Shown here: positions 51,465 through 62,435 of the stretch, one piece after another
How the letters are laid out: every line of letters begins with the position of its first letter
How positions within the stretch are numbered: the first letter of the stretch is position 1
Source: Mesorhizobium loti
GTDB taxonomy: Bacteria > Pseudomonadota > Alphaproteobacteria > Rhizobiales > Rhizobiaceae
Assembly (NCBI RefSeq): GCF_002858745.1
Contig: NZ_PJRO01000005.1
Location: 254,865-318,864, forward strand
Reading direction: 5' to 3'
DNA: 64,000 nucleotides
The notes under the pieces: generated by a model
The model's input: the letters and a program-made list of their open reading frames with translations, nothing else
What the model was told of the DNA's origin: nothing
The model's database searches: none
Translations under genes and position numbers: made by a program

Positions 51465-52436
51465 GTGAGCAGGGATCAGGAGCTTGTGCAGCGACTGACG
51501 ACCGAAGACATACCCCGCCCCGAGCGGCTGGGGTTCGTGCATGACTTTATCGGCCGGCATATCGGCGGCATGAATTTCAATCCACGCGACCGCGACGAGG
51601 TCCGGATCGACCTGGAGGCGATGCAGCTGCCCGGCGGGTTGACCGTTGGCCGAGGCAGGTTTTCGCCGCTTCACGGCGCTCGCACCCGCAACCTTTTGCA
51701 GGACGGCCGTTCGCACTATCTGCTGACGATCCATTACGAGGATTATGAAGTGTCGGCGGACGGCAAGGCGCCGATCAAGGTGGCTGCCGGCGATGTGACG
51801 GTCATGGACGAGAGCGTATGCTCCGAGTTCCGGTTCGGGCGAACCATGGCCGTCGATGCGGTGGCGCTGGATCGCGGGCTTATCGCCGGACTGGTGCCGA
51901 GGCTCGGCAGCGAAGCAGTTTACGTCCTGCCAGGTATGGCTCCCGACATGCGGTTGCTGACCTCCTATCTCCATACAGTTCGTGCATGGTTGCCTGCTTC
52001 GGAGAAGGCGCGAGAGCTCGCTTCCCGCCATATCCACGATCTGGCCGCCCTGGTTCTGGACGGCGCGGTCAATGGTGGGGCCGAGCGCAATGAACGCAGC
52101 ATCGCGGCGGCGCGCCTGAAAGTGGCGCAGAAGGATATTCTCGAGCGCCTCTCCGATCATGGGCTGCATGTCGATGCGGTGGCCAGGCGGCAGGGCGTGA
52201 CCGCGCGCTATATCCAGCGCCTGTTCGAAATCGAGGGCATGACATTCTCGGATTTCGTCAGGGATCGCCGGCTGGACCTGGCGCTGCGCCTTTTGAAGGA
52301 GCGCGAACGCGCTTCTTCGATTACCGACATTGCCTACGATGCCGGCTTCTCCGACATCTCCTCGTTCAACCGGGCATTCCGCCGCCGTTTCGGCGCAACG
52401 CCGTCGGAAATCAGGGCAACGAACCTGATCTTGTAG
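51465..52436 (+). CDS. AraC-family regulator (paralogue of the one at 44506)
   Basis: 323 residues from a GTG at 51465. Domain layout and sequence parallel the regulator at 44506: N-terminal cupin-like domain (LEAMQLPGGLTVGRGRFSPL, LLQDGRSHYLLTIHYEDYEV) and C-terminal HTH pair (LHVDAVARRQGVTARYIQRL, FEIEGMTFSDFVRDRRLDL, IAYDAGFSDISSFNRAFRRR). It lies 34 bp after the IalB gene and probably belongs to the same transcript. The flanking pair looks like an ancient duplication that brackets the surface genes. Confidence 0.9.
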   Translation: MSRDQELVQRLTTEDIPRPERLGFVHDFIGRHIGGMNFNPRDRDEVRIDLEAMQLPGGLTVGRGRFSPLHGARTRNLLQDGRSHYLLTIHYEDYEVSADGKAPIKVAAGDVTVMDESVCSEFRFGRTMAVDAVALDRGLIAGLVPRLGSEAVYVLPGMAPDMRLLTSYLHTVRAWLPASEKARELASRHIHDLAALVLDGAVNGGAERNERSIAAARLKVAQKDILERLSDHGLHVDAVARRQGVTARYIQRLFEIEGMTFSDFVRDRRLDLALRLLKERERASSITDIAYDAGFSDISSFNRAFRRRFGATPSEIRATNLIL

Positions 52437-52475
52437 AGATGCCGGTGTCCACGCTCGAGGCCGTGTGGCCCTCCA

Positions 52476-53402
52476 TCAATCCAGCGCTTGAAGATCGCTG
52501 ACGGAAGAGACGAAGTTCCGAACCGTCGCGGCCTTGTTGTCCCTGCGCCAGATCAGCCCGGTTTCCACTTCCGGCACCCGTCCCGACAGCGGAACATAGA
52601 TCGCGCCGTCGCGCTTCAGTGTCGTCAGTGAGCGTGGAACCATCGACACACCCAGCCCAGAAGCAACCAGGCCTATGATCGTCTGCATCTGGATCGCTTC
52701 CTGGTGGACCGAGAACGGGACGCCGTGGTCGGCGAAATAGCCGGACACCAGGTCGTGGAACACCGGCGCCGAGCGGCGCGGAAACAGGATGAACGGCGCC
52801 GCCAGCAGGGACGAAGGGGCGAGTGGGTTGGCGCCGAAGCCGGCGCGCCCGTCGCGGACCCATGTTTCGGGCACGACCGCCACCAGCGGTTCGCGCCACA
52901 GCCGATGATAGACCAGCGCCTTGTGCAGCGCCGCCCGTGGCGGTGCGATCACAAGCCCGAGGTCGAGCTCGTCGTTGAGGACCGCTTCGGTCTGCACGTC
53001 GCTGGTTGCCTCCCGCAGCGTTATCTCCACATCGGGATGGGTCGTGCGAAAGCGGGTGATGGCGGGCGGGAGCATGCCGTAGTCCGCGGTGCTGACGAAC
53101 CCCAGTCGCAGCAGTCCCATTTCGCCGCGCGCCAGCCGCCGTGCCGTGGCCGGCAGGGCGGCCGCCTCCTCGATGACGCGGCGCGCATGCGGCGCCCAGG
53201 CTTTGCCGACCGGCGACAACTCCACATTGCGCTTGGTCCTGAGGAAGAGCTGTACGCCGAGTTCAGTCTCGAGCGCCTGGATCGACTGGCTGAGCGGCGG
53301 CTGGGTCATGTTCAGCCGCGCGGCGGCGCGGCCGAAATGCAGTTCGTCGGCGACGGCCAGGAAATGATGCAGTTGCCGCAATTGCACGTGCAATCCTGTC
53401 AT
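52476..53402 (-). CDS. LysR-family regulator divergent from ilvD
   Basis: 308 residues: N-terminal HTH ([57 protein letters not shown]) and an effector domain ([45 protein letters not shown]). The divergent layout with ilvD across 96 bp, and its similarity to BenM/CatR-like regulators, suggest that it controls ilvD. The effector could be a keto or dihydroxy acid; this is inference. Confidence 0.9.
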   Translation of the reverse strand: MTGLHVQLRQLHHFLAVADELHFGRAAARLNMTQPPLSQSIQALETELGVQLFLRTKRNVELSPVGKAWAPHARRVIEEAAALPATARRLARGEMGLLRLGFVSTADYGMLPPAITRFRTTHPDVEITLREATSDVQTEAVLNDELDLGLVIAPPRAALHKALVYHRLWREPLVAVVPETWVRDGRAGFGANPLAPSSLLAAPFILFPRRSAPVFHDLVSGYFADHGVPFSVHQEAIQMQTIIGLVASGLGVSMVPRSLTTLKRDGAIYVPLSGRVPEVETGLIWRRDNKAATVRNFVSSVSDLQALD

Positions 53403-53498
53403 ATGTGTTTCGACCTAATCAGGTATGAAAAGTATATTTCACGACTGATTGGAGTTCCAGTACGATCAGCTGTCCGCATAAGCCACGGGAAAAAGCCA

Positions 53499-55172
53499 AT
53501 GCCGCACAATGATCGTTCCAGGCACATCACCCAGGGTGTCGCCCGCTCGCCCAACCGGGCGATGTTTTATGCAATGGGCTATGAGAAGGCCGATTTCGAC
53601 AAGCCGATGATCGGGATCGCCAACGGCCATTCCACCATCACGCCCTGCAATGCCGGCCTGCAGCCCCTGGCCGACGAAGCGGTCGCCGCCATCAAGGCTG
53701 CCGGCGCCAACCCGCAGATGTTCGGAACGCCCACCATTTCCGACGGGATGTCGATGGGCACCGAGGGCATGAAATATTCGCTGGTGTCGCGCGAGGTCAT
53801 TGCCGATTGCGTCGAGACCTCGGTCCAGGGCCAATGGATGGACGGTGTCCTCGTGCTTGGCGGCTGCGACAAGAACATGCCCGGCGGCATGATCGGCATC
53901 CTGCGCGCCAATGTACCGGCCATCTATGTCTATGGCGGAACGATCAAGCCCGGAAACTGGAAAGGGCAGAGCCTGTCGATCGTCTCGGCATTCGAGGCTG
54001 TCGGCGCGTTCATGGCCGGCAAGATGTCCGAGGAGGATTTCGAGGGCATCGAGCGCAACGCTTGCCCCACCACGGGCTCATGCGGGGGCATGTACACGGC
54101 CAACACGATGAGTTCCTCCTTCGAAGCGCTCGGCATGTCGCTGCTCTATTCGGCCAATATGGCCAACACCGACGCCGAGAAGATCGAGAGCACGCGCAAG
54201 TCCGCCGAAGTGCTTGTCGAGGCGGTCAGGAAGGGCATCGCGCCGAAGGACATCGTCACCCGCGAGTCGATCGAGAACGCCGTTGCGCTGATCATGGCGA
54301 CGGGCGGTTCCACCAATGCCGTCCTGCACTACCTGGCGATTGCCCATGCCGCCGAGATCGAATGGACGCTGGACGATTTCGAGCGCATCCGCCGCCGCGT
54401 TCCCGTCATCTGCGATCTCAAGCCGTCGGGCCGCTACATGGCGATCGACCTGCACAAGGCCGGCGGCATTCCGCAGGTGCTGAAGCTGCTCTTGAATGCC
54501 GGGCTGCTGCATGGCGACTGCCTGACAATCACCGGCCGCACCATCGCAGAGGAACTGGCGGCCGTTCCCGACCAGCCATCGGCCGGACAGCACGTCATCC
54601 GGCCGATCGAAGCAGCGCTCTACCCGGAAGGCCACCTCGCCATTCTCAGGGGCAACCTTGCCGAGGGCGGCGCGGTGGCCAAGATCACCGGCCTGAAGAG
54701 CCCGCGGATCGTTGGTCCCGCCCGCGTCTTCGACGACGAGCAGTCGGCCATGGATGCGATCCTCTCCGACAGGATCAAGCCGGGCGATGTGCTGGTGCTG
54801 CGCTATCTCGGCCCGAAGGGCGGCCCCGGCATGCCGGAGATGCTGGCACCGACCTCCGCCATCATCGGCAGGGGGCTCGGCGAAAGCGTTGCCCTGATCA
54901 CCGATGGCCGCTTCTCGGGGGGAACATGGGGCATGGTGGTGGGCCACGTCACCCCGGAGGCTTTCGAAGGCGGCACGATTGCCTTGGTCGAGGAAGGCGA
55001 TCAGATCACCGTCGATGCTCATCGCCAGCTCATCGAGCTCGATGTTCCCCAGGCCGAAATCGAAAGGCGGCGCGGCCTCTGGCGCCAGCCCGAACCACGC
55101 TACAGGCGCGGTGTCCTGGCCAAGTTCTCGGCACTCGTCCGCCCGGCCAATGAAGGGGCCGTCACGGGCTAG
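53499..55172 (+). CDS. ilvD: dihydroxy-acid dehydratase
   Basis: 557 residues from the ATG at 53499; the open frame extends far upstream, but only from here does conserved sequence start. IlvD dehydrates 2,3-dihydroxy-isovalerate and its homologue to the keto acids of valine and isoleucine. Iron-sulfur and catalytic signatures: [16 protein letters not shown], then [12 protein letters not shown], then [19 protein letters not shown] (three-Cys pattern across the protein), and the C-terminal [20 protein letters not shown]. It is regulated separately from other ilv genes. It could be a sugar-acid dehydratase relative, but size and motifs favour IlvD. Confidence 0.9.
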   Translation: MPHNDRSRHITQGVARSPNRAMFYAMGYEKADFDKPMIGIANGHSTITPCNAGLQPLADEAVAAIKAAGANPQMFGTPTISDGMSMGTEGMKYSLVSREVIADCVETSVQGQWMDGVLVLGGCDKNMPGGMIGILRANVPAIYVYGGTIKPGNWKGQSLSIVSAFEAVGAFMAGKMSEEDFEGIERNACPTTGSCGGMYTANTMSSSFEALGMSLLYSANMANTDAEKIESTRKSAEVLVEAVRKGIAPKDIVTRESIENAVALIMATGGSTNAVLHYLAIAHAAEIEWTLDDFERIRRRVPVICDLKPSGRYMAIDLHKAGGIPQVLKLLLNAGLLHGDCLTITGRTIAEELAAVPDQPSAGQHVIRPIEAALYPEGHLAILRGNLAEGGAVAKITGLKSPRIVGPARVFDDEQSAMDAILSDRIKPGDVLVLRYLGPKGGPGMPEMLAPTSAIIGRGLGESVALITDGRFSGGTWGMVVGHVTPEAFEGGTIALVEEGDQITVDAHRQLIELDVPQAEIERRRGLWRQPEPRYRRGVLAKFSALVRPANEGAVTG

Positions 55173-55263
55173 CCATAGGGCGGATCTTTCTTAATCAACG
55201 GAAGAGGGCGGATGGTGTTCCCATCCGCCATCGCATTTGTCGGGCGGGGCTGGATGAGGCGCC

Positions 55264-55728
55264 TCAGAACATCGTGTTCTGGTTCGCTGCCTTTTCCGGA
55301 ACAGCCTGGATCACGTCCCAGTGCTCGACGATCTTGCCGTTCTTCACGCGAAAGATATCGACCACCGCCACGCCACGATCCTTCGGGCTTTCGGTCGAAT
55401 GGACGTGCAGGTAGACGAGGTCGCCATCGGTGGCACTGCGCACGATCCTTGCCCGCGCTTCCGGATTGGTCTTGAAATAACCGGTGAAGAAGGAGACGAA
55501 CGGCGCCTTGCCGTCGGGCACTTGCGGATTGTGCTGGACGTAGGACTCCGCCACCACTTCCGCTGCCTCCGCCGTCTCATGCTTGTTGAAGACGCGATCG
55601 TAGAACTCGACCACCAGCTTGCGGTTGGCTTCTTCGGTGGCGAGGTCGCGCGTCTGCGCGAAGACCGACGACGACAGGGCCGTGCCGATGAACAGGGCAA
55701 GTGCTGCGATTTTTGGGAATGCCGGCAT
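55264..55728 (-). CDS. exported SnoaL-like protein
   Basis: 154 residues from the ATG at 55728 behind AGGAG. A signal peptide (PKIAALALFIGTALSSSVFA) precedes a SnoaL-type domain: RKLVVEFYDRVFNKHETAEA, then ESYVQHNPQVPDGKAPFVSF, then DGDLVYLHVHSTES, then IFRVKNGKIVEHWDVIQAVP. This matches the polyketide-cyclase/SnoaL family often annotated as predicted SnoaL-like aldol condensation-catalysing enzyme. It is divergent from the HxlR regulator, with the shared control region at 55729-55861. Confidence 0.85.
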   Translation of the reverse strand: MPAFPKIAALALFIGTALSSSVFAQTRDLATEEANRKLVVEFYDRVFNKHETAEAAEVVAESYVQHNPQVPDGKAPFVSFFTGYFKTNPEARARIVRSATDGDLVYLHVHSTESPKDRGVAVVDIFRVKNGKIVEHWDVIQAVPEKAANQNTMF

Positions 55729-55861
55729 ATCAACTCCTGCTAAAGACTGGTCTATCTTGTAGACCAATGGAGCGCTACAGGAGCTGCACAGACGTCGCAA
55801 GAAGTCAGTTTCAAGCGAACAGGTCACCGCGCAGTGACCTGGAAACCTCGAAGGCAGAGCC

Positions 55862-56239
55862 ATGAATCCCGAGAAGACAGAGGAAATCGAGTTCGACCAG
55901 CCGTGCCCGATCCGCGATGTGCTCGACCGCATCGGCGATCAATGGAGCCTGCTGGTGCTGGAGGCGCTCGGCCGCAAAACCATGCGCTTCAACGAACTCG
56001 GCCGCGAGATCGACGACATCTCGCGCCAGATGCTGTCGCGCACGTTGCGCCGCCTCGAAGAGGACGGCTTCATCAGCCGCGCCATCTTCGCCGAGGTGCC
56101 GCCACGCGTCGAATATACCCTGACGGCACTGGGGAGGTCATTCCTGGGGCCGTTGCATATCCTGACGCAATGGGCGGACGAGAACCATGGCGCCATCTGC
56201 AAGTCGCGCAAGCTGGCAAGGCTGGCTCAGAGCGATTGA
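55862..56239 (+). CDS. HxlR-family transcriptional regulator
   Basis: 125 residues. The winged HTH of HxlR type is evident: CPIRDVLDRIGDQWSLLVLE, then ALGRKTMRFNELGREIDDIS, then RQMLSRTLRRLEEDGFISRA, then EVPPRVEYTLTALGRSFLGP. The single Cys at the start of the domain (CPI) is the one used for redox or electrophile sensing in many members. It is divergent from the SnoaL-like gene, its likely target. Confidence 0.92.
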   Translation: MNPEKTEEIEFDQPCPIRDVLDRIGDQWSLLVLEALGRKTMRFNELGREIDDISRQMLSRTLRRLEEDGFISRAIFAEVPPRVEYTLTALGRSFLGPLHILTQWADENHGAICKSRKLARLAQSD

Positions 56240-56277
56240 AACGGCATGGCTTCAAGGCTTCCGGCTCTGGAAGCTGC

Positions 56278-57143
56278 CTACTCCGCCGTGAACGAATAGG
56301 TCGCGCCGACGCCGAAGGTGAACTGGTTGCGCGAGCCGAGATCCTTGACGATCGGGCTGTTGGCGGCGTCGCCGACCATGTAGTCGAAGCGCTGGTACAA
56401 GGTCGTCGTCCATTCCTTCGACCAGACATAGCTCTGCGCCGCCGACAGGCCGACACTGACGATGCCGCCCTTGGCATCGAAGGCCGATACCGTGCCGTTG
56501 CGCGTGGCAGCCTCCGGCGAGACGCCGTATCTGAGGTTCATGACGTTGTCGTCGGCCAGCACCATGCGAGGGCCGCCCGACAAAGTCAGCTGGCCGTAAT
56601 CCTGCACATAGTCCGCCCCCAGGTCGGCGCTGAAGCCGTCATGGGAGCGCAGGCCGTGGCGCAACTCGCCACGCAACCGCAGCTGGTCCTCGACCGGCCA
56701 GAATTCGGCGAAGACGCCGGCTTCAACCGCCCAAGGATGGGTGTCGAGTCCTTCCAGCCGGCCGCCTTCGCTCGAGCGGCCGGGGCGCAGGCTGGCGACC
56801 GGGCCGATGGCGAAGCGCTTGCCGGTAAAGAAGGTGATGTCGAAATTGTCGTCGGGCGCGGAGAAGGTTTCGGGCTCGGAGGCGCGGCGGAACGAGATCG
56901 AGGGCATGCCGCCGATGCCGTAGCGCGACGAGCCGTCCCATTTCGGGCTCACCGTCATCATGCCGCCGACGCTGATGATCCAGGGATCGTTGGAGGCGAT
57001 CGGCTTTTCGGTGGGGCTGTCGGCCGCCTGCGCGGATTGCGTGGCAATCAGTGCGCTCAGGCTGACGGTTGCTGCAAGCAAAGCCGAGGCGGACAAGCCG
57101 CTTTCCCCGCGGCCAAAGCGGAAAACCTTACGCAAAACCAACC

Positions 57144-57147
<4 letters not shown>
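56278..57147 (-). CDS. MipA/OmpV-type outer membrane protein
   Basis: 289 residues from a GTG at 57147 whose first bases overlap the stop of the NtrC-type regulator gene (GTGA). An N-terminal signal peptide (LLAATVSLSALIATQSAQAA) is followed by an outer-membrane beta-barrel of the MipA group: WIISVGGMMTVSPKWDGSSR, then FAIGPVASLRPGRSSEGGR, then RGELRHGLRSHDGFSADLGA, and the C-terminal strand FTFGVGATYSFTAE. MipA proteins scaffold peptidoglycan enzymes or act as channels. Coupling with a two-component system suggests envelope-stress or ligand control. Confidence 0.8.
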
Positions 57148-58512
<1,365 letters not shown>

Positions 58513-58520
<8 letters not shown>

Positions 58521-60258
58521 TCGCGTCCTTCTTCTGGTTCAACGGCAAACGTATAACGATGCTGGTGCCGCTCTCCAAGGCGCTGGTGCAGGTGATCGCG
58601 CCGCCGTGATGCTCGACCACGGAGAGCACCTTGGCCAGACCAAGGCCGGTGCCCTTGGTCTTGGTGGTGAAGAACGGGTCGAACATGCGATGCACCACAT
58701 CCGGTTCCATGCCGGTGCCGCAGTCGGCGATGGTCAGCACCGCCTCGGCGGCCTCTTCATCGGCTTCCGCCTTGACCGTCAGCTTGCCGCCGTCAGCCAT
58801 CGCCTCCATCGCGTTGAGCACCAGGTTGATGATCACCTGATGGATCTGGTCGGCATCGGCCTCCACCATCAACCCGTTCGTCACTGCGAGATCGCGGGTG
58901 ATACCGCGCTTGTCGAGCTCTGGCGCCATGAAGTCGATTGCCTTGCTGACGATCTCGTCCAGGGCGACCGCCCGCATGGTCGGCCGGTTCGGCCGCACGT
59001 AATCGAGCACCTCGGTGACCAGCCGGTCGATGCGGTTGACCTCGTCGAGGATAAACCCCAGCAGCCGCTCATCCGGCTGGGCGAGAGTGCTGCGCTGCAC
59101 CACCAACTGGCTCGACGTCTTGATGATGCCGAGCGGGTTACGGATTTCGTGCGCAATGACCGCAGCGGCTTCACCGAGTGCGGCGAGCTGTTCGCGGCGG
59201 CGCATTTCGCCTTCCATCTGGCGCAGTCTCTCGAGCTGCCGCGTCATGATGTTGAAGCCGCTTGCCACCTCGGCGATTTCCGGGCCGCCGCGCTCAGGCA
59301 GCTGCAGGCGGTAGTTGCCTGCGGCGACCTCGCGCAGGCCGCGCTTCAGGCCCTGCAGCGGTCCGGTCAGCCGGCTGGCCAGCACGATGCCGACGGTGAT
59401 GGAGAGGCTGGAGGCGATCAGCGCCAGGATGGTGAACAGCCGCCAGTCGATCAGCTGCTCGAACACCGGCCGCCGCGCCGCAAGGCCGAAGGTGACGATG
59501 CCCACCAGTTGGCCGCTGTCGTCACGGATGGCACCGTAGCCTGTGGCCAGTCCGCCGCTGCCCTTGTCCGGCACGACGGTGTAGCTGTCGCCCCGGTTCA
59601 GGATGGCCAGCACGTCGTCGGTTACCGTCAGCGGATCGCCGCGGCCTTCGCGCACCAGCGGGATCATTGTGTTTCCCTGCAGCCGGTAGGCGTGGATGAT
59701 GATCGCTGTCTTGGCGCGCGGCGCGGCGAAGAAGGAATCGTCGAGCTGGTTGGCGACCAGCACGTGCAGCACCTGCCCGTCGCGTTCGAACAGGCGGGCC
59801 GCGCCGACGACGAGGCCGGGCCGGTCTTCCTTGGTTACGGTGAACACCGACCGCGTCGAACTGCGCGGCAGCGGCATATCCAGCGTGGCGCTGCCGAAAC
59901 GGTAGAGCGTGTTGCCCTTGTCGTCGTAGATCAGCACGAGATCGTAGCCGACGGTGGACAAAAGGTCGGAATAGACGCGCAGCGACGTCGAGTTCTCGTT
60001 GACCTCACCGGTCAGCGCGCCGCCATGCGTCGGCAGCGAGGCGCCGAGGATGGAGGCGGCACGGTCGGCCTCGTCCTCGCTGCTCATCGTTTCGCTGACC
60101 AGGAAGTCGGCGGCGCGGCCCAGCCAGCGTTCGACATTGTGCTTGAAGCTGGACGAGATCAGCACCGCCGCCACATAGGATGCGATCAGCACCGGTGGTA
60201 CGGAGACCGCGAGGAAGGCAAGCACCAGCCGCCAGCGCAGGGTCAGCCCGTTGAGCAC
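58513..60258 (-). CDS. membrane sensor histidine kinase
   Basis: 581 residues from the GTG at 60258, behind AGGAGG; upstream in-frame codons lie in the DUF2147 gene. It has one N-terminal membrane helix, a periplasmic sensor of about 230 residues of Cache type (TRSVFTVTKEDRPGLVVGAA), a second helix (FTILALIASSLSITVGIVLA), HAMP, a HisKA domain with the phospho-His in IAHEIRNPLGIIKTSSQLV, and a HATPase domain (VINLVLNAMEAMADGGKL, then TKTKGTGLGLAKV). It partners the NtrC-type regulator downstream. The periplasmic ligand is unknown. Confidence 0.93.
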
Positions 60259-60283
60259 GACGCCTCCTGTTGCGGTCGGGATT

Positions 60284-60799
60284 TCATTGCTGTGCCGCCG
60301 CAGAGCAGCGCTGGGCAGCCGGCAGTTCGTAGCGCTTCCAGGTAAAGGTCTGGCCAAGCGCCTTGACGCCGAGATAGCCGGTCACCGTCAGCTTGTCCGG
60401 ACCGGCAAGCTTCAGCGCCGCGTCGTAGCTGTCGCCTTCCTCCGGATCGTAGATCTTGCCGCCATCCCAGCCGCCGGATTTGTCTGGGCTCAGCCCACTC
60501 AGCACAGCGAGGCCGCAGATCGGCCGCTTGCGCAGTTTCTGACTTGGGTTGTTCTGGTCGGTCAGGGCGGCACCCTTGTCGTCGGTCGGTGTCTTCAGCC
60601 AGACGATGCGGCCGCAGAGCTTGCCGCCGCAAGGGGCGATCTCGACCACGCCCTGGCCGTCATGGGTGAGCCAGGTGGTTGCGATGTCTCCTGCCGGTGC
60701 CGCACCGGCGCCGGCGACAAGCACGACGATGGTCGCACCTGCGGCCAGCCATTGGGTGATGGTCCGTTGCATGGTCCGGTGGAAGGGCAGGGGCGTCAT
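60284..60799 (-). CDS. DUF2147 exported protein
   Basis: 171 residues from the ATG at 60799, which overlaps the EamA-type stop by four bases (ATGA); a second ATG at 60772 is possible. The signal peptide (WLAAGATIVVLVAGAGAAPA) is followed by the DUF2147 domain: TTWLTHDGQGVVEIAPCGGK, then CGRIVWLKTP, then GGKIYDPEEGDSYDAALKLA and the last strands VTGYLGVKALGQTFTWKR. The domain is a lipocalin-like beta barrel exported to the periplasm; it may bind a small lipid or amine. It is the gene just before the sensor kinase. Confidence 0.85.
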   Translation of the reverse strand: MTPLPFHRTMQRTITQWLAAGATIVVLVAGAGAAPAGDIATTWLTHDGQGVVEIAPCGGKLCGRIVWLKTPTDDKGAALTDQNNPSQKLRKRPICGLAVLSGLSPDKSGGWDGGKIYDPEEGDSYDAALKLAGPDKLTVTGYLGVKALGQTFTWKRYELPAAQRCSAAAQQ

Positions 60800-61182
60800 T
60801 CCGGTTTTCCTCGGCCGATCAGCAGGACACCGGAGATGATGAGCGCGATGCCCGCCGTCTGCGGCCAGGTGAGATGTTCGCCGAACAACAGCATGCCCGC
60901 TGCCGGCACGGTGACATAGGTGAGTGCCGAAAGCGGAAAGGCGCGGCCAAGGTCCATGCGCGCCAATATCAGCATCCACAGGACGAAAGTAAGGGCATAG
61001 AAAAACACGGCCAGCCACAGTGCCGGCGTCGTCAGCGCCGCCAGCACCCAGGCCATGTCGAGCGCACCGGCTCCGATGCGCTCGCTTGCCCATTTGAAGG
61101 CGATCTGCGTTGCCGTGTCGACGACGACGAAGCCGGCGATGATGCCGCGCAGGCCGGACGTGCTTGTGGCCGACATGGTCAT
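60796..61182 (-). CDS. EamA/SMR-type half transporter (ArnE/F-like)
   Basis: 128 residues with four membrane helices (GIIAGFVVVDTATQIAFKWA, WLAVFFYALTFVLWMLILAR, AFPLSALTYVTVPAAGMLLF, QTAGIALIISGVLLIG), the size of a half EamA or SMR unit. Pairs of such halves form flippases such as ArnE/ArnF that move undecaprenyl-linked sugars. A second half unit lies at 63279-63647 in the same run, so the two may form a heterodimer. The start overlaps the FemAB-like stop by four bases. Confidence 0.8.
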   Translation of the reverse strand: MTMSATSTSGLRGIIAGFVVVDTATQIAFKWASERIGAGALDMAWVLAALTTPALWLAVFFYALTFVLWMLILARMDLGRAFPLSALTYVTVPAAGMLLFGEHLTWPQTAGIALIISGVLLIGRGKPE

Positions 61183-62435
61183 TGTTCACCTGCCTTGCCG
61201 CCGGCGCGGGCCACGCGCAGGTCCGGATCCCAGCGATCGAGCGCCAGCCAGGGCGCGATGGCCGCGAGGCCGCGATTGAGCAGCCCGTTGGTGTGCTTGG
61301 CGTAGATGGCCGAAGGCACCAGCCGGCTGCCCATGCGCAACTTGGAGGCATAGGCGGTCTGGCCGGTCTGCAGCAGCGGCCTTCCGATCTCCCTGCAGAA
61401 CCGCAGGTTCTCCATCCAGCTCACCACATAGAGATTGTGTTCGCGGGCCAGCGGATAGGCCATGCCGAGGAACTTGTCGACCACGCGGTCGGCGCCGACG
61501 AGCAGCAGGTTGAAGGCGGCGAGCCGGTCGCCGACCCAATAGAGCTGAAACACCGCATCCTTGCCGAGGCGCTGCGCCACCTCCGTGAAATAGCCGCGCG
61601 GCAATTCCTCGAAATCGCCGTAGCGCAGCTTGCTGTTCTCCTGTGTCGAGCGATAGAGCGCGGTGATCTCGTCTTCCAGCCCGGCGATATCGTTGCGCCT
61701 TTCGATGCGGATGCCGTCGCGGCTTTTCAGCTTGCGCCTTATGTCCTTGCGCGTCGCATTCGAAAGCCGTGCCAGATAGGCATCTTCATTGTCGTCGACA
61801 TCGGCCACTGCCACCGGCAGGCTGGCCAGCCGCGTGAAGCCCTTGGCGGCAAGCAGGTTGCCGACCAGCATCTCGTCTTCGGGCGCGACGTCCTTGAACA
61901 CGATGACGGCCGCCTTGCGCCGGCGTGCCTCGCGTTCCACGGCATCGATCAGCAGGGCATGCGCGGTGGTGCCTTCGCTGGCCGACAGCCAGTCGCGGCG
62001 CACGAAATGGCAATGGTCGGCCATCGGCGAGCCGACGCCGAGCAGGCCGAGCGCCAGCAACCCCGGGAACTGGTCGACCAGCCGGCCGGTCCAGGCGCCG
62101 AGCGAGCCCTGAAACGGCGTGTCGAGCCGGTAGGTCAGCGAAAACAGTGGTGCCGCCATCGCCAGGCCACGGCTGTCGGTTACGGCAACGGCAAGTGGTG
62201 CCGTGCCGTCCGCCGAAGCCGAAACCTCGCAGGCAGCGTGATAGTGGATGCCTTCGGCGTTCCTACAGCTCGTCGCCGGCCAGGAGGCCGCATCGAGCGA
62301 GGACAGACCTGCGACGATGTTGCCCCGCATTGCCGGTCCGGCGACGACGTCGCCTTCCTGGACCTGCCCGCCGACGATGTCGCCCCGTTGGATAGGCAAC
62401 GCGTCAGGCGACAACCTGAAGCCGCTCATGCTCAT
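61179..62435 (-). CDS. FemAB/GNAT-type acyltransferase
   Basis: 418 residues in the peptidogalycan/FemAB-type GNAT group (DUF482-like). The C-terminal domain reads FTRLASLPVAVADVDDNEDA, then YLARLSNATRKDIRRKLKSR, then VFQLYWVGDRLAAFNLLLVG, then YASKLRMGSRLVPSAIYAKH. The N-terminal segment contains a short repeat of G-D/N-I/V-V-x-G units (near residues 18-42) that is unusual for the family. It overlaps the upstream hydrolase by 32 bp and the downstream EamA-type gene by four. A role in acylating or aminoacylating an envelope lipid or sugar is inferred from the neighbours. Confidence 0.75.
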   Translation of the reverse strand: MSMSGFRLSPDALPIQRGDIVGGQVQEGDVVAGPAMRGNIVAGLSSLDAASWPATSCRNAEGIHYHAACEVSASADGTAPLAVAVTDSRGLAMAAPLFSLTYRLDTPFQGSLGAWTGRLVDQFPGLLALGLLGVGSPMADHCHFVRRDWLSASEGTTAHALLIDAVEREARRRKAAVIVFKDVAPEDEMLVGNLLAAKGFTRLASLPVAVADVDDNEDAYLARLSNATRKDIRRKLKSRDGIRIERRNDIAGLEDEITALYRSTQENSKLRYGDFEELPRGYFTEVAQRLGKDAVFQLYWVGDRLAAFNLLLVGADRVVDKFLGMAYPLAREHNLYVVSWMENLRFCREIGRPLLQTGQTAYASKLRMGSRLVPSAIYAKHTNGLLNRGLAAIAPWLALDRWDPDLRVARAGGKAGEQ

